In this document: positions 17,651-25,256 of the stretch, one piece after another
Layout: every line of letters begins with the position of its first letter
How positions within the stretch are numbered: the first letter of the stretch is position 1
From: Acidobacteriaceae bacterium
Lineage (GTDB): Bacteria; Acidobacteriota; Terriglobia; Terriglobales; Acidobacteriaceae
NCBI GenBank assembly: GCA_030037545.1
Contig: JASHRF010000122.1
Coordinates: 1-64,000, forward strand
Direction of reading: 5' to 3'
DNA: 64,000 nucleotides
Made by a program: the position numbers and the translations under genes
Notes under the pieces: generated by a model
Seen by the model: only the letters and a program-made list of their open reading frames with translations
What the model was told of the DNA's origin: nothing
The model's database searches: none

Positions 17651-18999
17651 GAACGCTCACCAAGCCGGTCTGGTCTGAAGGCATGTACCTTGGCCCTCAG
17701 CACTTTCAGTCGCAGAACCGGTACTTCGAAGATGTTCTGGATTTCGTGGTTAGCAGCCTGTGGCGCGACGCCTGGGGATTCGCCGGCCTGCAGCTGGATC
17801 AGGATGCGCTTCGCAACGGCACTCTCACCCTCAATCATGCTCGCGGGCTGTTCGCCGACGGCCTGGCGTTCGATTTTCCCGGATCTGACTCTTCCCCCGA
17901 GCCGCGCGCCTTTGCACCATTATTTTCTCCCGTCGCCGATCATCTCACCATGCACCTGGCCGTCCCCACGCTGGTGCGCGACGGCCAGAACACCGCGGCA
18001 TCGGCGCCCAATGGGCTCACGCGTTACCGCGCCATTGAGCAGTTGCTTCCCGATCAGAACACCGGGCACGATGAAAAGCCCGTGCAGATCGCGCAGAAGA
18101 ACTTCAGGGTTCTGGCGGAGAGCGAGTTGTCGGATCGATACACGAGCCTGCCCTTGGCGCGCCTCTTGCGCGATGGCGCCGGACGCTTCGAACTCGACCC
18201 TGCCTTTGTTCCGCCGTGCGTGACGCTCAGGGCCAGTCCCACACTGACCAGCACCTTGCACCGCCTGGTGGAAATCCTCGACGAGAAAAGCACGGTGTTC
18301 ACCCAGGAGCAACAGCAACGGCACGGAGCATTTCAGGCCGGCATGTCGGCCCGTCACGTGGCGCAATATTGGCTTTTGCACGCCATCAATTCCAATGTTC
18401 CGGGGCTGCGTCATTTTCTGCTCTCCCAGCAGGCGCACCCGCAGGAGCTCTACCGCGAAATGTCGCGACTCGCCGGAGCGTTGTGCACGTTCGGGCTGGA
18501 AGTACATCCGCGCTCCCTTCCTGCTTACGACCATTCCGACCTGGGCGGATGTTTCGCGGCTCTGGACGAGCATATCCGCCGTCATCTGGAGATCGTGCTG
18601 CCTTCCAAGGCCATCAGAATCCCGCTCCACCCGGTGGAGAATTGCCTGTATAACGGCGCGATCACCGACCAGCGATGCCTGGGCGCGAGCCGCTGGATTC
18701 TCGAGATTCAGTCGGCAACCAGCGAGGCCGATATGATCACGAACGTGCCCAAGCTGACGAAAATCTGCTCTGCCCGCTTTGTCGTCGAACTCATCAAGCG
18801 AGCGCTGCCAGGCCTGACCCTGAATTATCTTTCCGTGCCCCCGGCGCAGATCGCGGCGCGTGTCGAGAGCCTCTATTTTTCCATTGATCGCATAGGGCCC
18901 TGCTGGGAACACATCCAGCAGACCCGCCAGGTAGGGATCTACGTTCCGGCAGAGATCCCCTCGCCACAACTCAGTCTCGTGGTCCTGCTCGACGAATGA
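17647..18999 (+). CDS. tssK: T6SS baseplate adaptor TssK, second tandem paralogue
   Basis: This 450-aa protein is a clear paralogue of the preceding gene product: VWSEGMYLGPQHFQSQNRYFEDVL, DENTG-like DQNTGHDEKPVQIAQKNFRVL, YWLLHAINSNVPGLRHFLLSQQAHPQELYREMSRLAGALCTF, YDHSDLGGCF and the ending GIYVPAEIPSPQLSLVVLLDE all align with the first copy along the full length, although most residues differ. The ATG at 17647 overlaps the previous stop as ATGA, so an in-frame start 246 bp earlier is rejected. It is intact and not a fragment. It may form hetero-oligomers with the first TssK or serve another baseplate; this is inference. It is the last gene of the T6SS operon. Confidence 0.92.
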   Translation: MRTLTKPVWSEGMYLGPQHFQSQNRYFEDVLDFVVSSLWRDAWGFAGLQLDQDALRNGTLTLNHARGLFADGLAFDFPGSDSSPEPRAFAPLFSPVADHLTMHLAVPTLVRDGQNTAASAPNGLTRYRAIEQLLPDQNTGHDEKPVQIAQKNFRVLAESELSDRYTSLPLARLLRDGAGRFELDPAFVPPCVTLRASPTLTSTLHRLVEILDEKSTVFTQEQQQRHGAFQAGMSARHVAQYWLLHAINSNVPGLRHFLLSQQAHPQELYREMSRLAGALCTFGLEVHPRSLPAYDHSDLGGCFAALDEHIRRHLEIVLPSKAIRIPLHPVENCLYNGAITDQRCLGASRWILEIQSATSEADMITNVPKLTKICSARFVVELIKRALPGLTLNYLSVPPAQIAARVESLYFSIDRIGPCWEHIQQTRQVGIYVPAEIPSPQLSLVVLLDE

Positions 19000-19041
19000 G
19001 CCCGCGTGATTCAGTAATCAATCGGGACAGGTGCGGCAAAA

Positions 19042-19222
19042 TGGCTAAGCGATCTGCATTTCGCCTGGTTGGAGCAGCAGATGCTCGCGGAGTTCATTTC
19101 CGGGGGAATGTACGGGCGGCATCTGCGGCGTCTGCGGCGAAGAAATACAGCGCGACGCGCAGCGCTGATGGATGCATTGGGCGAGCATCTGGACGATCGC
19201 GTGGAAGTGACGGGCGAGGGTG
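19042..19222 (+). pseudogene. Remnant of a MocR/PdxR-type (GntR-aminotransferase) regulator
   Basis: The plus-strand reading from 19042 gives LHFAWLEQQMLAEFISGG and then GRHLRRLRRRNTARRAALMDAL and VEVTGEGA. This is the pattern of the C-terminal aminotransferase domain of MocR-family regulators, where a 'LADFI..G.F.RHLRRMR..Y..RR..L' stretch is usual. The similarity stops around 19222, and there is no N-terminal winged helix, no PLP-lysine region and no start. It is therefore a short decayed piece just after the T6SS operon. Confidence 0.6.
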
Positions 19223-19777
19223 CAGAACGGTCCTCACGCCAGGAATCTGAATCTGGGCTGGCCGCTGGGTTCTGGGACGTGAGCCGCTTCTTACCGATTT
19301 GGGATCAACAGATCTCAAGAAATCTTTCACGTCCCGTCGGGCTGTTCCCGCCACGCGGTCAGATTCTGATTCACGATCTTCCTCGTTGCCGTAATCACCC
19401 AACACTCACCAGCCCCACCCTTTCTCAAATTGCGCGCCCTTGACGATAGCTCACCACACTCAATCTTCCAATCTACGCATATGCCCCTACATAACCGCAT
19501 AGCCCTAGGCGCGGCAGTCGCGCTCATCCCATCTTTGTGGGCATTTATCACAGAAATGTCATCGTTCAACCCAACTATCCTTGGCCGGTCGATTGCTTTT
19601 CATGCGGACAATGAAGGTGCACATGAGATTACAAGCGCACCACCCCGGACGGTATCAAACTCGCTCGTCGTCGATGGAGGGCCAGTGATGAGGATTTCGC
19701 CTGAGCGCATTGGTGTGCGATGTGGCAGCGTTCGGATGCACTTCAAGGTTCAGGACTTTCTGGCGCTTGAGAATCGT
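19223..19777. other. Intergenic stretch after the MocR remnant
   Basis: About 550 bp with no convincing gene. A plus-strand reading frame stays open from 19430 into the next gene, but its product lacks normal composition, and the clear signal peptide of that gene begins at 19778. No repeat, terminator or RNA was recognised here. Confidence 0.4.
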
Positions 19778-20473
19778 ATGCGAAAGACGGCAATAATCGT
19801 AGTTTTTGTATCCCTGGTCCTGGTTGTTGTTCCGGAAGCCATTGAACAGGCGCGAGCGCAGGCGCATCCCTATCCGGCCATGGCTCCTCTGCAGGAATAT
19901 CTGATGCCAAAGGATGCGGAAATCGCGCTGGCCCGCAGCGCGGCGCCGGCCTCCATTGCGGACGGCGCCACCGTGATGGTGTTGGGACGGCAGGGATACA
20001 CGACTGCCGTGCAAGGCAAAAACGGTTTTCTCTGTTATGTGGAGAGATCCTGGGCCGAGGACACTGATGCTCCGGACTTCTGGAATCCGAAGATGCGCGC
20101 CCCCAATTGTTTCAATGCCGCAGCGGCCAGGAGCGTTACACAAATTTACCTGATGAAGTCCCGGCTGGTGCTGGCAGGCAAATCGAAGGCGGAGATCGCG
20201 CAGACGATCGCAGCAGCCATGAATGGCGGGCAACTGCCGGCGCTGGCGCCGGGAGCCATGTGCTACATGATGTCGAAGCAACAGTACCTCAACGACCAGG
20301 GCCGGAACTGGCGTCCGCACCTGATGTTCTATGGCGCGGGCGACGTGGCGAAGAGCTGGGGGGCAAACCTGTCAGGCTCGCCCGTGATCGCGTCCTTTGA
20401 TCCGGAAGCGCGAAGAACGACTTTCATGGTCGTGGTGGACCACTGGTCAGACGGAACACCGGGCCGGCACTGA
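19778..20473 (+). CDS. Exported protein of unknown function (231 aa)
   Basis: The ATG at 19778 gives a classic signal peptide: MRKTA, a hydrophobic run IIVVFVSLVLVVV and a likely cut near ARAQA-HP. The mature part contains APASIADGATVMVLGRQGYTTAVQGKNGFLCYVERSW, a segment that recurs in exported acidobacterial proteins as I remember them, then FWNPKMRAPNCFNAAAARSV and MCYMMSKQQYLNDQG. Several Cys and Met residues are present but no known metal or catalytic motif. The in-frame extension back to 19430 is rejected because it would bury the signal peptide. A hairpin terminator follows about 120 bp downstream. It is a single gene, with the LytTR gene converging from the other strand. Function unknown. 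Confidence 0.65.
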   Translation: MRKTAIIVVFVSLVLVVVPEAIEQARAQAHPYPAMAPLQEYLMPKDAEIALARSAAPASIADGATVMVLGRQGYTTAVQGKNGFLCYVERSWAEDTDAPDFWNPKMRAPNCFNAAAARSVTQIYLMKSRLVLAGKSKAEIAQTIAAAMNGGQLPALAPGAMCYMMSKQQYLNDQGRNWRPHLMFYGAGDVAKSWGANLSGSPVIASFDPEARRTTFMVVVDHWSDGTPGRH

Positions 20474-20595
20474 GCTGCCGGGCGGCGACGCTTCACCGCG
20501 TATCCTTCCGCTCAAAGCAAATATTCAGTTCTGAGCGGCGGCAGTGAGCCTTACGCGGAGACCGCTGCTCATCCGCAACACAGACAGATTCTTCG

Positions 20596-20625
20596 AAAGG
20601 GCCGCTCCGGCGGCCCTTCTCTTTG
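20596..20625 (+). terminator. Hairpin terminator between converging genes
   Basis: AAGGGCCGC (20597-20605), a TCCG loop and GCGGCCCTT (20610-20618) form a perfect 9-bp stem followed by CTCTTT. The T run is modest. It lies between the plus-strand exported protein gene and the minus-strand LytTR gene, and could act in both directions. Confidence 0.55.
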
Positions 20626-20713
20626 GCGTGCGGGGCAAGGGCTGAAGTCAGGACCCGCGGTCCGAGGTGGAGTGACCGCCACTGCTTCGATTTCCCCTAT
20701 CCATGACAATGAA

Positions 20714-21295
20714 TTAAGACCGTTCTGGGCGCTGGCCTTCGCGGGAACAATCCCCACCATCGCCATCGGCGCCTGCCGAAGCATATGACTGTGACAATAG
20801 TCCACGCCTCAATACCTGGCGTCCGGCCTTGCTGATTGGCAAAGCCTTGCCGTTGCGCAAACGCACGAAGGCGTTACCGCACCTCGGAAGGTCAAACTCC
20901 ACCACGTGATCCAGATTTACGATTGCGTTTCTGTGTACGCGAAGGAAGCGCTCCGGATCCAATCGCCTGTACATGTCTTTCATCGTCATTCTATGTTCGT
21001 ACCATGCAGTTTGCAGGTGCATCCGAAGCAAGTTTCCTCGGCTTTGAATCCACAATATGTCGCGAACGGAGACTAAGACGATCTTCTCTTCCAATCTAAC
21101 CGCCATCCGATCCAGATGCTTTGGAGGCGGCGTGCTCGGAGCTTTGCCTGAGTCGTGGACCGAATCGACTCGATGCGCAGTTCCTGCTTCTATGGCCTCC
21201 GGCTGTGAAACTTCGTCGGATAGCACATGCTCCAAATTTCCCCAGCGGGGTCTTTTCTGATTCAAATATGAGGTGTTCCATCCAAGCATGGCCAT
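20714..21295 (-). CDS. LytTR-family DNA-binding protein without receiver domain
   Basis: The C-terminal half is a LytTR DNA-binding domain: ILWIQSRGNLLRMHLQ, then RRLDPERFLRVHRNAIVNLDHVVEFD, the family's most recognisable stretch, and a final FVRLRNGKALPISKAGRQVLRRGL. The first 70 residues are polar and Pro-rich and contain no response-regulator receiver or membrane segment, so how it would be switched is unclear. The start at 21295 is uncertain; internal Met codons would still leave the whole LytTR domain. It lies 76 bp downstream of the TetR gene on the same strand and may be co-transcribed with it. It could be a one-component regulator that senses through dimer partners. Confidence 0.75.
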   Translation of the reverse strand: MAMLGWNTSYLNQKRPRWGNLEHVLSDEVSQPEAIEAGTAHRVDSVHDSGKAPSTPPPKHLDRMAVRLEEKIVLVSVRDILWIQSRGNLLRMHLQTAWYEHRMTMKDMYRRLDPERFLRVHRNAIVNLDHVVEFDLPRCGNAFVRLRNGKALPISKAGRQVLRRGLLSQSYASAGADGDGGDCSREGQRPERS

Positions 21296-21371
21296 ACGGC
21301 AACTCCGTTTGCGCGATTAGAGTACGTTGTACCTGGTCGAGCGATGGATTCGCGGGCCCATCCGCTAAAGC

Positions 21372-22013
21372 TCATGTTGCCCATCCCTGGCTCTGCTCCA
21401 GCACGTCGTTCCGGTGGAACAACAGCTCGACATACCGGCGCAGGTGGTCGATCATCATTTCCGCCACCTCCGGTCCCCCCCGCGCCTTGGCCAGGATGAA
21501 CGCGCCCTGGAGCACGGCCTGGGTGTAGAGCGCCAGGCTCAGCGGTGTCCAGTTTCCATGCGCGATGTACTTCTTCATCGCCGCCGCAATGTCCGGCTCC
21601 AGTGTCGCCGCGTGCCCGCTGATGCTCTGCTCGCACGCCTCCCGCAGCAGCGGATGGGTCGCGTACACCTCCTGCACCATCGTTCCCGCCAGGCAGGTGA
21701 ATTCCGCGAGGGTCCCCCGTAGCAGGGATTTCCGAAAATCGATGTAGGCCAGGAGCCGGTCCAGGGGATCTTCCAGCGCCCGGTAGGGTGCCGACGCAAA
21801 CAGCGCCCCCGTCACCTCATTCCAGTGCTCCGCCGCCGTCAGCGCCAGTTCCTCTTTGCTTTTGAAATGGTAAAAAAAGCTGCCTTTGGTCAGCCCGGCC
21901 GCCGCGCAGACATCCTCCACACGGGTCGCTTGGTATCCTTTTTCCCGGATGACCCGCACGGCAGCCTTAAGCAGCCTGTTTTTCGATTCATGTTGATTTT
22001 GCGTGAGTTGCAT
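21372..22013 (-). CDS. TetR/AcrR-family transcriptional repressor
   Basis: The 213-aa protein has a standard TetR N-terminal helix-turn-helix: SKNRLLKAAVRVIREKGYQATRVEDVCAAAGLTKGSFFYHFKSKEELAL (about 10-58). The C-terminal ligand and dimer domain contains FTCLAGTMVQEVYATHPLLREACE, a pattern found in TetR proteins that respond to electrophiles or small organics, but the ligand cannot be read from sequence. The gene starts 3 bp downstream of an 18-bp palindrome that overlaps its own promoter, so autorepression is likely. The only clear gene downstream in the same direction is the LytTR regulator. No efflux or reductase gene that such regulators often control adjoins it. Confidence 0.88.
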   Translation of the reverse strand: MQLTQNQHESKNRLLKAAVRVIREKGYQATRVEDVCAAAGLTKGSFFYHFKSKEELALTAAEHWNEVTGALFASAPYRALEDPLDRLLAYIDFRKSLLRGTLAEFTCLAGTMVQEVYATHPLLREACEQSISGHAATLEPDIAAAMKKYIAHGNWTPLSLALYTQAVLQGAFILAKARGGPEVAEMMIDHLRRYVELLFHRNDVLEQSQGWAT

Positions 22014-22016
22014 AGC

Positions 22017-22065
22017 ATACCAATCGGTTGGTATGTAGAGTAACCTGTCGCAAACCCGCCGTCAA
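22017..22065 (-). promoter_or_regulatory. Promoter and palindromic operator of the TetR gene
   Basis: On the minus strand, TTGACG (22065-22060), a 17-bp spacer and TACTCT (22042-22037) form a good sigma-70 promoter. Two bases after the -10 box begins ATACCAACCGATTGGTAT (22034-22017), an 18-bp palindrome with arms ATACCAA and TTGGTAT. It would cover the transcription start and end 3 bp before the ATG, the expected layout for TetR autorepression. Confidence 0.65.
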
Positions 22066-22124
22066 GAGCAACGCGCCTTTCAGAAGGAACCTGCTACCAG
22101 GCGGCGAGACTGAGAGCCGGTACC

Positions 22125-22265
22125 TTAGCTGAGAAAAGACATAGCACATGTCAGGTCGTAGGGGCCGGTCCCAATTCTCATGAGCTCAAGCACCTCATCA
22201 ATCGTGATTGGGTTGTTAACTTCAACAAATGCATAAAGGTGGATGTCCCTGCGCCCAAATTTCCT
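22125..22265 (-). pseudogene. Possible coding remnant between tetR and lexA
   Basis: The 313-bp gap between tetR and lexA holds the TetR promoter and an open minus-strand frame of 46 codons with protein-like composition: DIHLYAFVEVNNPITIDEV and then LELMRIGTGPYDLTCAMSF before a TAA at 22125. A stop codon lies directly upstream, and there is no good start, so it looks like the 3' piece of a lost gene. I cannot name the parent family, and chance is not excluded. Confidence 0.25.
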
Positions 22266-22326
22266 TTAGACCCATAGGAGGGGCTCAACGCGACCGAGCG
22301 GGTTGGCGCACTCGAGGTCCGTAATT

Positions 22327-22932
22327 TCAGCGGTACTTGCGCAGAACTCCCAGCACGCGGCCCTGGATGGCAACCTGCGCAGCAGGAACGTAGATGGGCT
22401 CCATCTCCACGTTGGAGGGCTGCAGCCGCACGACATTGCCCTCTGGAAAGAAGCGCTTGAGAGTGGTTTCGGATCCGTGCACCAACGCCACCACGATCTC
22501 GCCCTGGCGCGCGGTGCGGGTGCGTTCCACCAGCACGTAGTCGCCGTTGATGATGTGTTCGTCGCGCATGGAGTCGCCGCGGACCTCGAGGGCGAAGACA
22601 TCGCGATTGCCGACCACATCGTGCAGCGAGATGCTCTCCGGCGTTTCCATCGTCTCCACCGGCAGGCCGGCGGCGATGCGCCCGGCGAGCGGCAGCTTGG
22701 CGCTGGAGCGGGTGCGCGAGCCGGGCGGCAGCAGATCGATGGAGCGGCTGCGGTTGTGAACGCGATCGAGCAGACCCTTCTTTTCCAGATTGGTGATGTG
22801 CTTGTGCACGGTGGCCAGACTCTTCAACCCCATGCCGCGTGCAATCTCCTCAAAGGACGGGGAATAGCCGTTGCGCGAAACGAATGACTCCAGGAAGTCC
22901 AGAACTTCTTTTTGCCTTCGTGTAACAGCCAT
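22327..22932 (-). CDS. lexA: LexA SOS repressor
   Basis: LexA represses DNA-damage genes and cleaves itself when RecA is activated. The 201-aa protein has the winged-helix N-terminus (TRRQKEVLDFLESFVSRNGYSPSFEEIARGMGL, about 4-36) and an S24-type peptidase domain. The self-cleavage bond lies in RIAAG (Ala88-Gly89). The catalytic Ser121 (GDSM) and Lys159 (TLKRF) are in place. The recognition helix SLATVHKHITNLEKKG suits a non-enterobacterial operator. The start is the ATG at 22932, which coincides with the predicted transcription start, suggesting a leaderless message. It is a single gene, followed by a gap with no linked SOS gene. Confidence 0.96.
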   Translation of the reverse strand: MAVTRRQKEVLDFLESFVSRNGYSPSFEEIARGMGLKSLATVHKHITNLEKKGLLDRVHNRSRSIDLLPPGSRTRSSAKLPLAGRIAAGLPVETMETPESISLHDVVGNRDVFALEVRGDSMRDEHIINGDYVLVERTRTARQGEIVVALVHGSETTLKRFFPEGNVVRLQPSNVEMEPIYVPAAQVAIQGRVLGVLRKYR

Positions 22933-22938
22933 GGGCGC

Positions 22939-22966
22939 ATTATAGCGAATAAAAAGCGAATTGCAA
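22939..22966 (-). promoter_or_regulatory. lexA promoter with internal direct repeat, candidate LexA operator
   Basis: On the minus strand, TTGCAA (22966-22961), a 16-bp spacer and TATAAT (22944-22939) give a strong promoter whose start would fall at the ATG of lexA. The spacer and last base of the -35 box hold a direct repeat, ATTCGC-TTTTT-ATTCGC, which reads as ATTC-N7-ATTC. This has the spacing of the GTTC-N7-GTTC LexA box known from alphaproteobacteria. Its position would block RNA polymerase. Confidence 0.6.
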
Positions 22967-23090
22967 CAACTCTTTTTTAGATTGCCGCGCTTCTTTTCCC
23001 TTGGTGGAAACTCTTTGGTTAACTAACTTTCAGGATTGTGGCTCTGCTCGGTAAATCGTGAGCAGTGGCGTGGCGCTGATTTGAAGATGG

Positions 23091-23148
23091 GTAGGCGTCA
23101 GATTCCGCGAATCACGAACTGCGGATCACGAGCCACAGAGACGCCTAC
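23091..23148. repeat. Inverted repeat enclosing two direct repeats upstream of the MBL hydrolase gene
   Basis: GTAGGCGTC (23091-23099) and GACGCCTAC (23140-23148) are perfect 9-bp inverted arms. Between them GCGAATCACGA (23107-23117) and GCGGATCACGA (23121-23131) repeat with a 14-bp period. The element ends 9 bp before the start codon at 23158. It could be an operator, a leader hairpin or a mobile palindromic repeat. Confidence 0.4.
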
Positions 23149-23157
23149 AATCGAGCC

Positions 23158-23790
23158 ATGGTGATGGAGACATTTCCCGTTGGTCCGCTGGCCTGCAACT
23201 GCACGATCCTTAGCGATGAGGAGGCCGGCGAAGCCATTGTCATCGATCCCGGCGACGAGATTGGACGCATCCAGCGCCGGCTCGCGGATCATGGCCTTAA
23301 GCTCAAGCAGATCCTGGTGACTCACGGCCACATCGACCACGTGGGCGGGGCGTTGAAACTCAAGCAACTGACCGGCGCACCCATTTATATGAACGAAAAC
23401 GATCTGCCGCTGCTCAAGGCCATGGACATGCAGGCCGCCTGGCTGGGCATCGCGCCACCCGAGACGGCGCCTCCGGACGCGAGCCTCAAGGAAGGACAGC
23501 GAGTAGGATTGGAGCGCTACCCGGCTGAAGTTCTGCTCACACCGGGGCACACGCAGGGATCGATTTGTCTGCATTTTGTTTCGCTCAAACTCGTGGTCGC
23601 AGGAGATACGCTCTTTGCCGGAAGCATCGGGCGCACCGATTTGCCGGGTGGGAATTTCCGCCAGATCATCGATTCGATTCACGGGCGGCTCTTGACGCTG
23701 TCCGACGAGACTAGGGTACTTCCGGGTCACGGGCCCGCTACGAGCATCGGAGAGGAACGAGACTCGAATCCGTTTCTGCAAACCAAGTAA
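23158..23790 (+). CDS. Metallo-beta-lactamase-fold hydrolase, glyoxalase II-like
   Basis: The 210-aa protein has the dinuclear metal site of the family: THGHIDH (His56, His58, Asp60, His61), a second His in TPGHTQGS, an Asp in VVAGDTLF, and His in LPGHGP. The GRTDLPGGNF segment is typical of short glyoxalase II-like enzymes and of YcbL/YqgX-type proteins that hydrolyse thioesters. There is no C-terminal glutathione-binding domain of full-length GloB, so the thioester need not be glutathione-linked. A start at 23158 or 23164 is possible (MVMET). It stands alone between lexA and the converging aminotransferase gene. The substrate is unknown. Confidence 0.85.
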   Translation: MVMETFPVGPLACNCTILSDEEAGEAIVIDPGDEIGRIQRRLADHGLKLKQILVTHGHIDHVGGALKLKQLTGAPIYMNENDLPLLKAMDMQAAWLGIAPPETAPPDASLKEGQRVGLERYPAEVLLTPGHTQGSICLHFVSLKLVVAGDTLFAGSIGRTDLPGGNFRQIIDSIHGRLLTLSDETRVLPGHGPATSIGEERDSNPFLQTK

Positions 23791-23862
23791 GCTGAGACAC
23801 AAATCATCTATCTCTATTTTGTTCTCCAGCTTATAGGATGTCTTCTAAAGTAGAACTTCAGG

Positions 23863-25044
23863 TCAAACCGCGCTTTTGTTACCAGGCTGATCCGTTCCTA
23901 AACCGTTAACCAGCAGGGTTACGCCAGAGCGAAATTCGGTTACTGGAGTAAGAAGGCTTATGACCAGCCAACCGGACTCCGGCATTGAAAAGAAGTAGCC
24001 GGGGTGAACCCAGACGCCGCGGTCGAGAAGCGTTAGTACGGTCTGCTCGTCGGGCTGGAGAGCCGGATTGCGGAGAACGGCGTACCAACCACCTTCGACT
24101 TTGAGGCGCTCGGCCGCCGGCAGGCGAGTGAGCTGCCGGTCCAGTTCGGCCAGGTTCTCCTTCACCCGGCTCAGAATCTGGTTCTGAATCCCGGCGCGGC
24201 TGTTCAGCCAGGCGGGCAGCGCGCATTGCACAGGTGCGTTCATGGAGAGAAATGTGTCGGCGATGACCTCCAGGCGAGCGAGGGCGTGTGCGTGCTCCGG
24301 TCCTGTGGCCACAATCCAGGCGGCTTTCATCTGCGGAAGGCCGGCGATCTTGCTCAGGCCGCTGACCACGAAGACGGAGACACCGTCGAGGCCCGAGGCA
24401 AAACTCGACGGCGCTTGGTCGAAACTGTAATCGAGAAAGACCTCGTCGACGATGAGCGAGAGATCGAATTCGCGGCAGAGGCGGGCGAGTTCCGCGGCCT
24501 CCCACGGCTTAATGAAGTGGCCGGTGGGGTTATTGGGATGGACCACCACGATGGCGCGCGTTTCGGGCGTGATGGAGCGGCGCAGCTCGGCGATGTCAAT
24601 TTGCCAGCCGTGATCGTAAGCCAGTGGCGCGGGCTTGAGGCGCGCGTCATCGAGCGTGGCCAGAAAATCGAAGAGCGGGTAACCGGGCCGAAGGGTGAGG
24701 ATCTCGCCGCCTGGGTCGCAGAGCAGGCGAAAGAGGAAGCTGTAGGCCTCGCTGGTGCTGGTGGTGAGGATGATTTGCGAAGGTTCGAGCGCGGCGCCGT
24801 GGGCGGTGTAGTAGGCGCAAACAGCCTGGCGTGCGGCGAGCTGGCCGCGCGGTTGCGGATCATAGTCGAGAGCCGCGAGGCCGGTGAGCGCGCTGAGAAG
24901 GTCAGTTGGGTAAGTGAATCTGCAGCGGGTGGGGTTGGAGGCGGTGAGATCGGCGATGGGCAAGCCGGCTTCGCGGCGCAGGCGATGCGCGCGCGCCAAG
25001 TCGCTTTCCTCGGTGTTCCAGTTGGTACGGTTCGAGAATCGCAT
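23863..25044 (-). CDS. Class I/II PLP-dependent aminotransferase
   Basis: A fold-type I aminotransferase of about 393 aa. It contains LTASNPTRCRF near the N-terminus, YDPQPRGQLAARQAV, TTSTSEAYSFLFRLL, HPNNPTGHFI, VDEVFLDYSF and the PLP-binding lysine in SGLSKIAGLPQMKAAW; a late YFFSMPESGWLVISLL includes the region that holds a conserved arginine in relatives, but no clear Arg is visible there. The ATG at 25044 is chosen because AAAGGAAAG lies just upstream; an in-frame ATG at 25101 would add 19 poor residues. The closest general pattern is the aspartate or aromatic aminotransferase group, and the exact amino donor cannot be called. The gene stands alone, divergent from the HAD gene. Confidence 0.85.
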   Translation of the reverse strand: MRFSNRTNWNTEESDLARAHRLRREAGLPIADLTASNPTRCRFTYPTDLLSALTGLAALDYDPQPRGQLAARQAVCAYYTAHGAALEPSQIILTTSTSEAYSFLFRLLCDPGGEILTLRPGYPLFDFLATLDDARLKPAPLAYDHGWQIDIAELRRSITPETRAIVVVHPNNPTGHFIKPWEAAELARLCREFDLSLIVDEVFLDYSFDQAPSSFASGLDGVSVFVVSGLSKIAGLPQMKAAWIVATGPEHAHALARLEVIADTFLSMNAPVQCALPAWLNSRAGIQNQILSRVKENLAELDRQLTRLPAAERLKVEGGWYAVLRNPALQPDEQTVLTLLDRGVWVHPGYFFSMPESGWLVISLLTPVTEFRSGVTLLVNGLGTDQPGNKSAV

Positions 25045-25256
25045 GAGCTTTCCTTTAGCGCCACTGCGCAGCGCGGCGTGCGCCGCAGAGCCGTCATGCA
25101 CAATAGAAACAGGCGTCCTTCAAACCATACAACGGGCTGAAGGGAACCGCGAGGCCGCGTGACATGATAGTCCAACCGCCGCTCGAACCGGAAAACCGCA
25201 ACCATTCGAGCTCATCGGCGATTTTCAATCACACGGTCTTGGGATAAGGAGATGGA

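Noticed and set aside
19430-19777. N-terminal extension of the exported 231-aa protein
   Set aside because: It would bury a clear signal peptide that begins at 19778, and its own composition is not protein-like.
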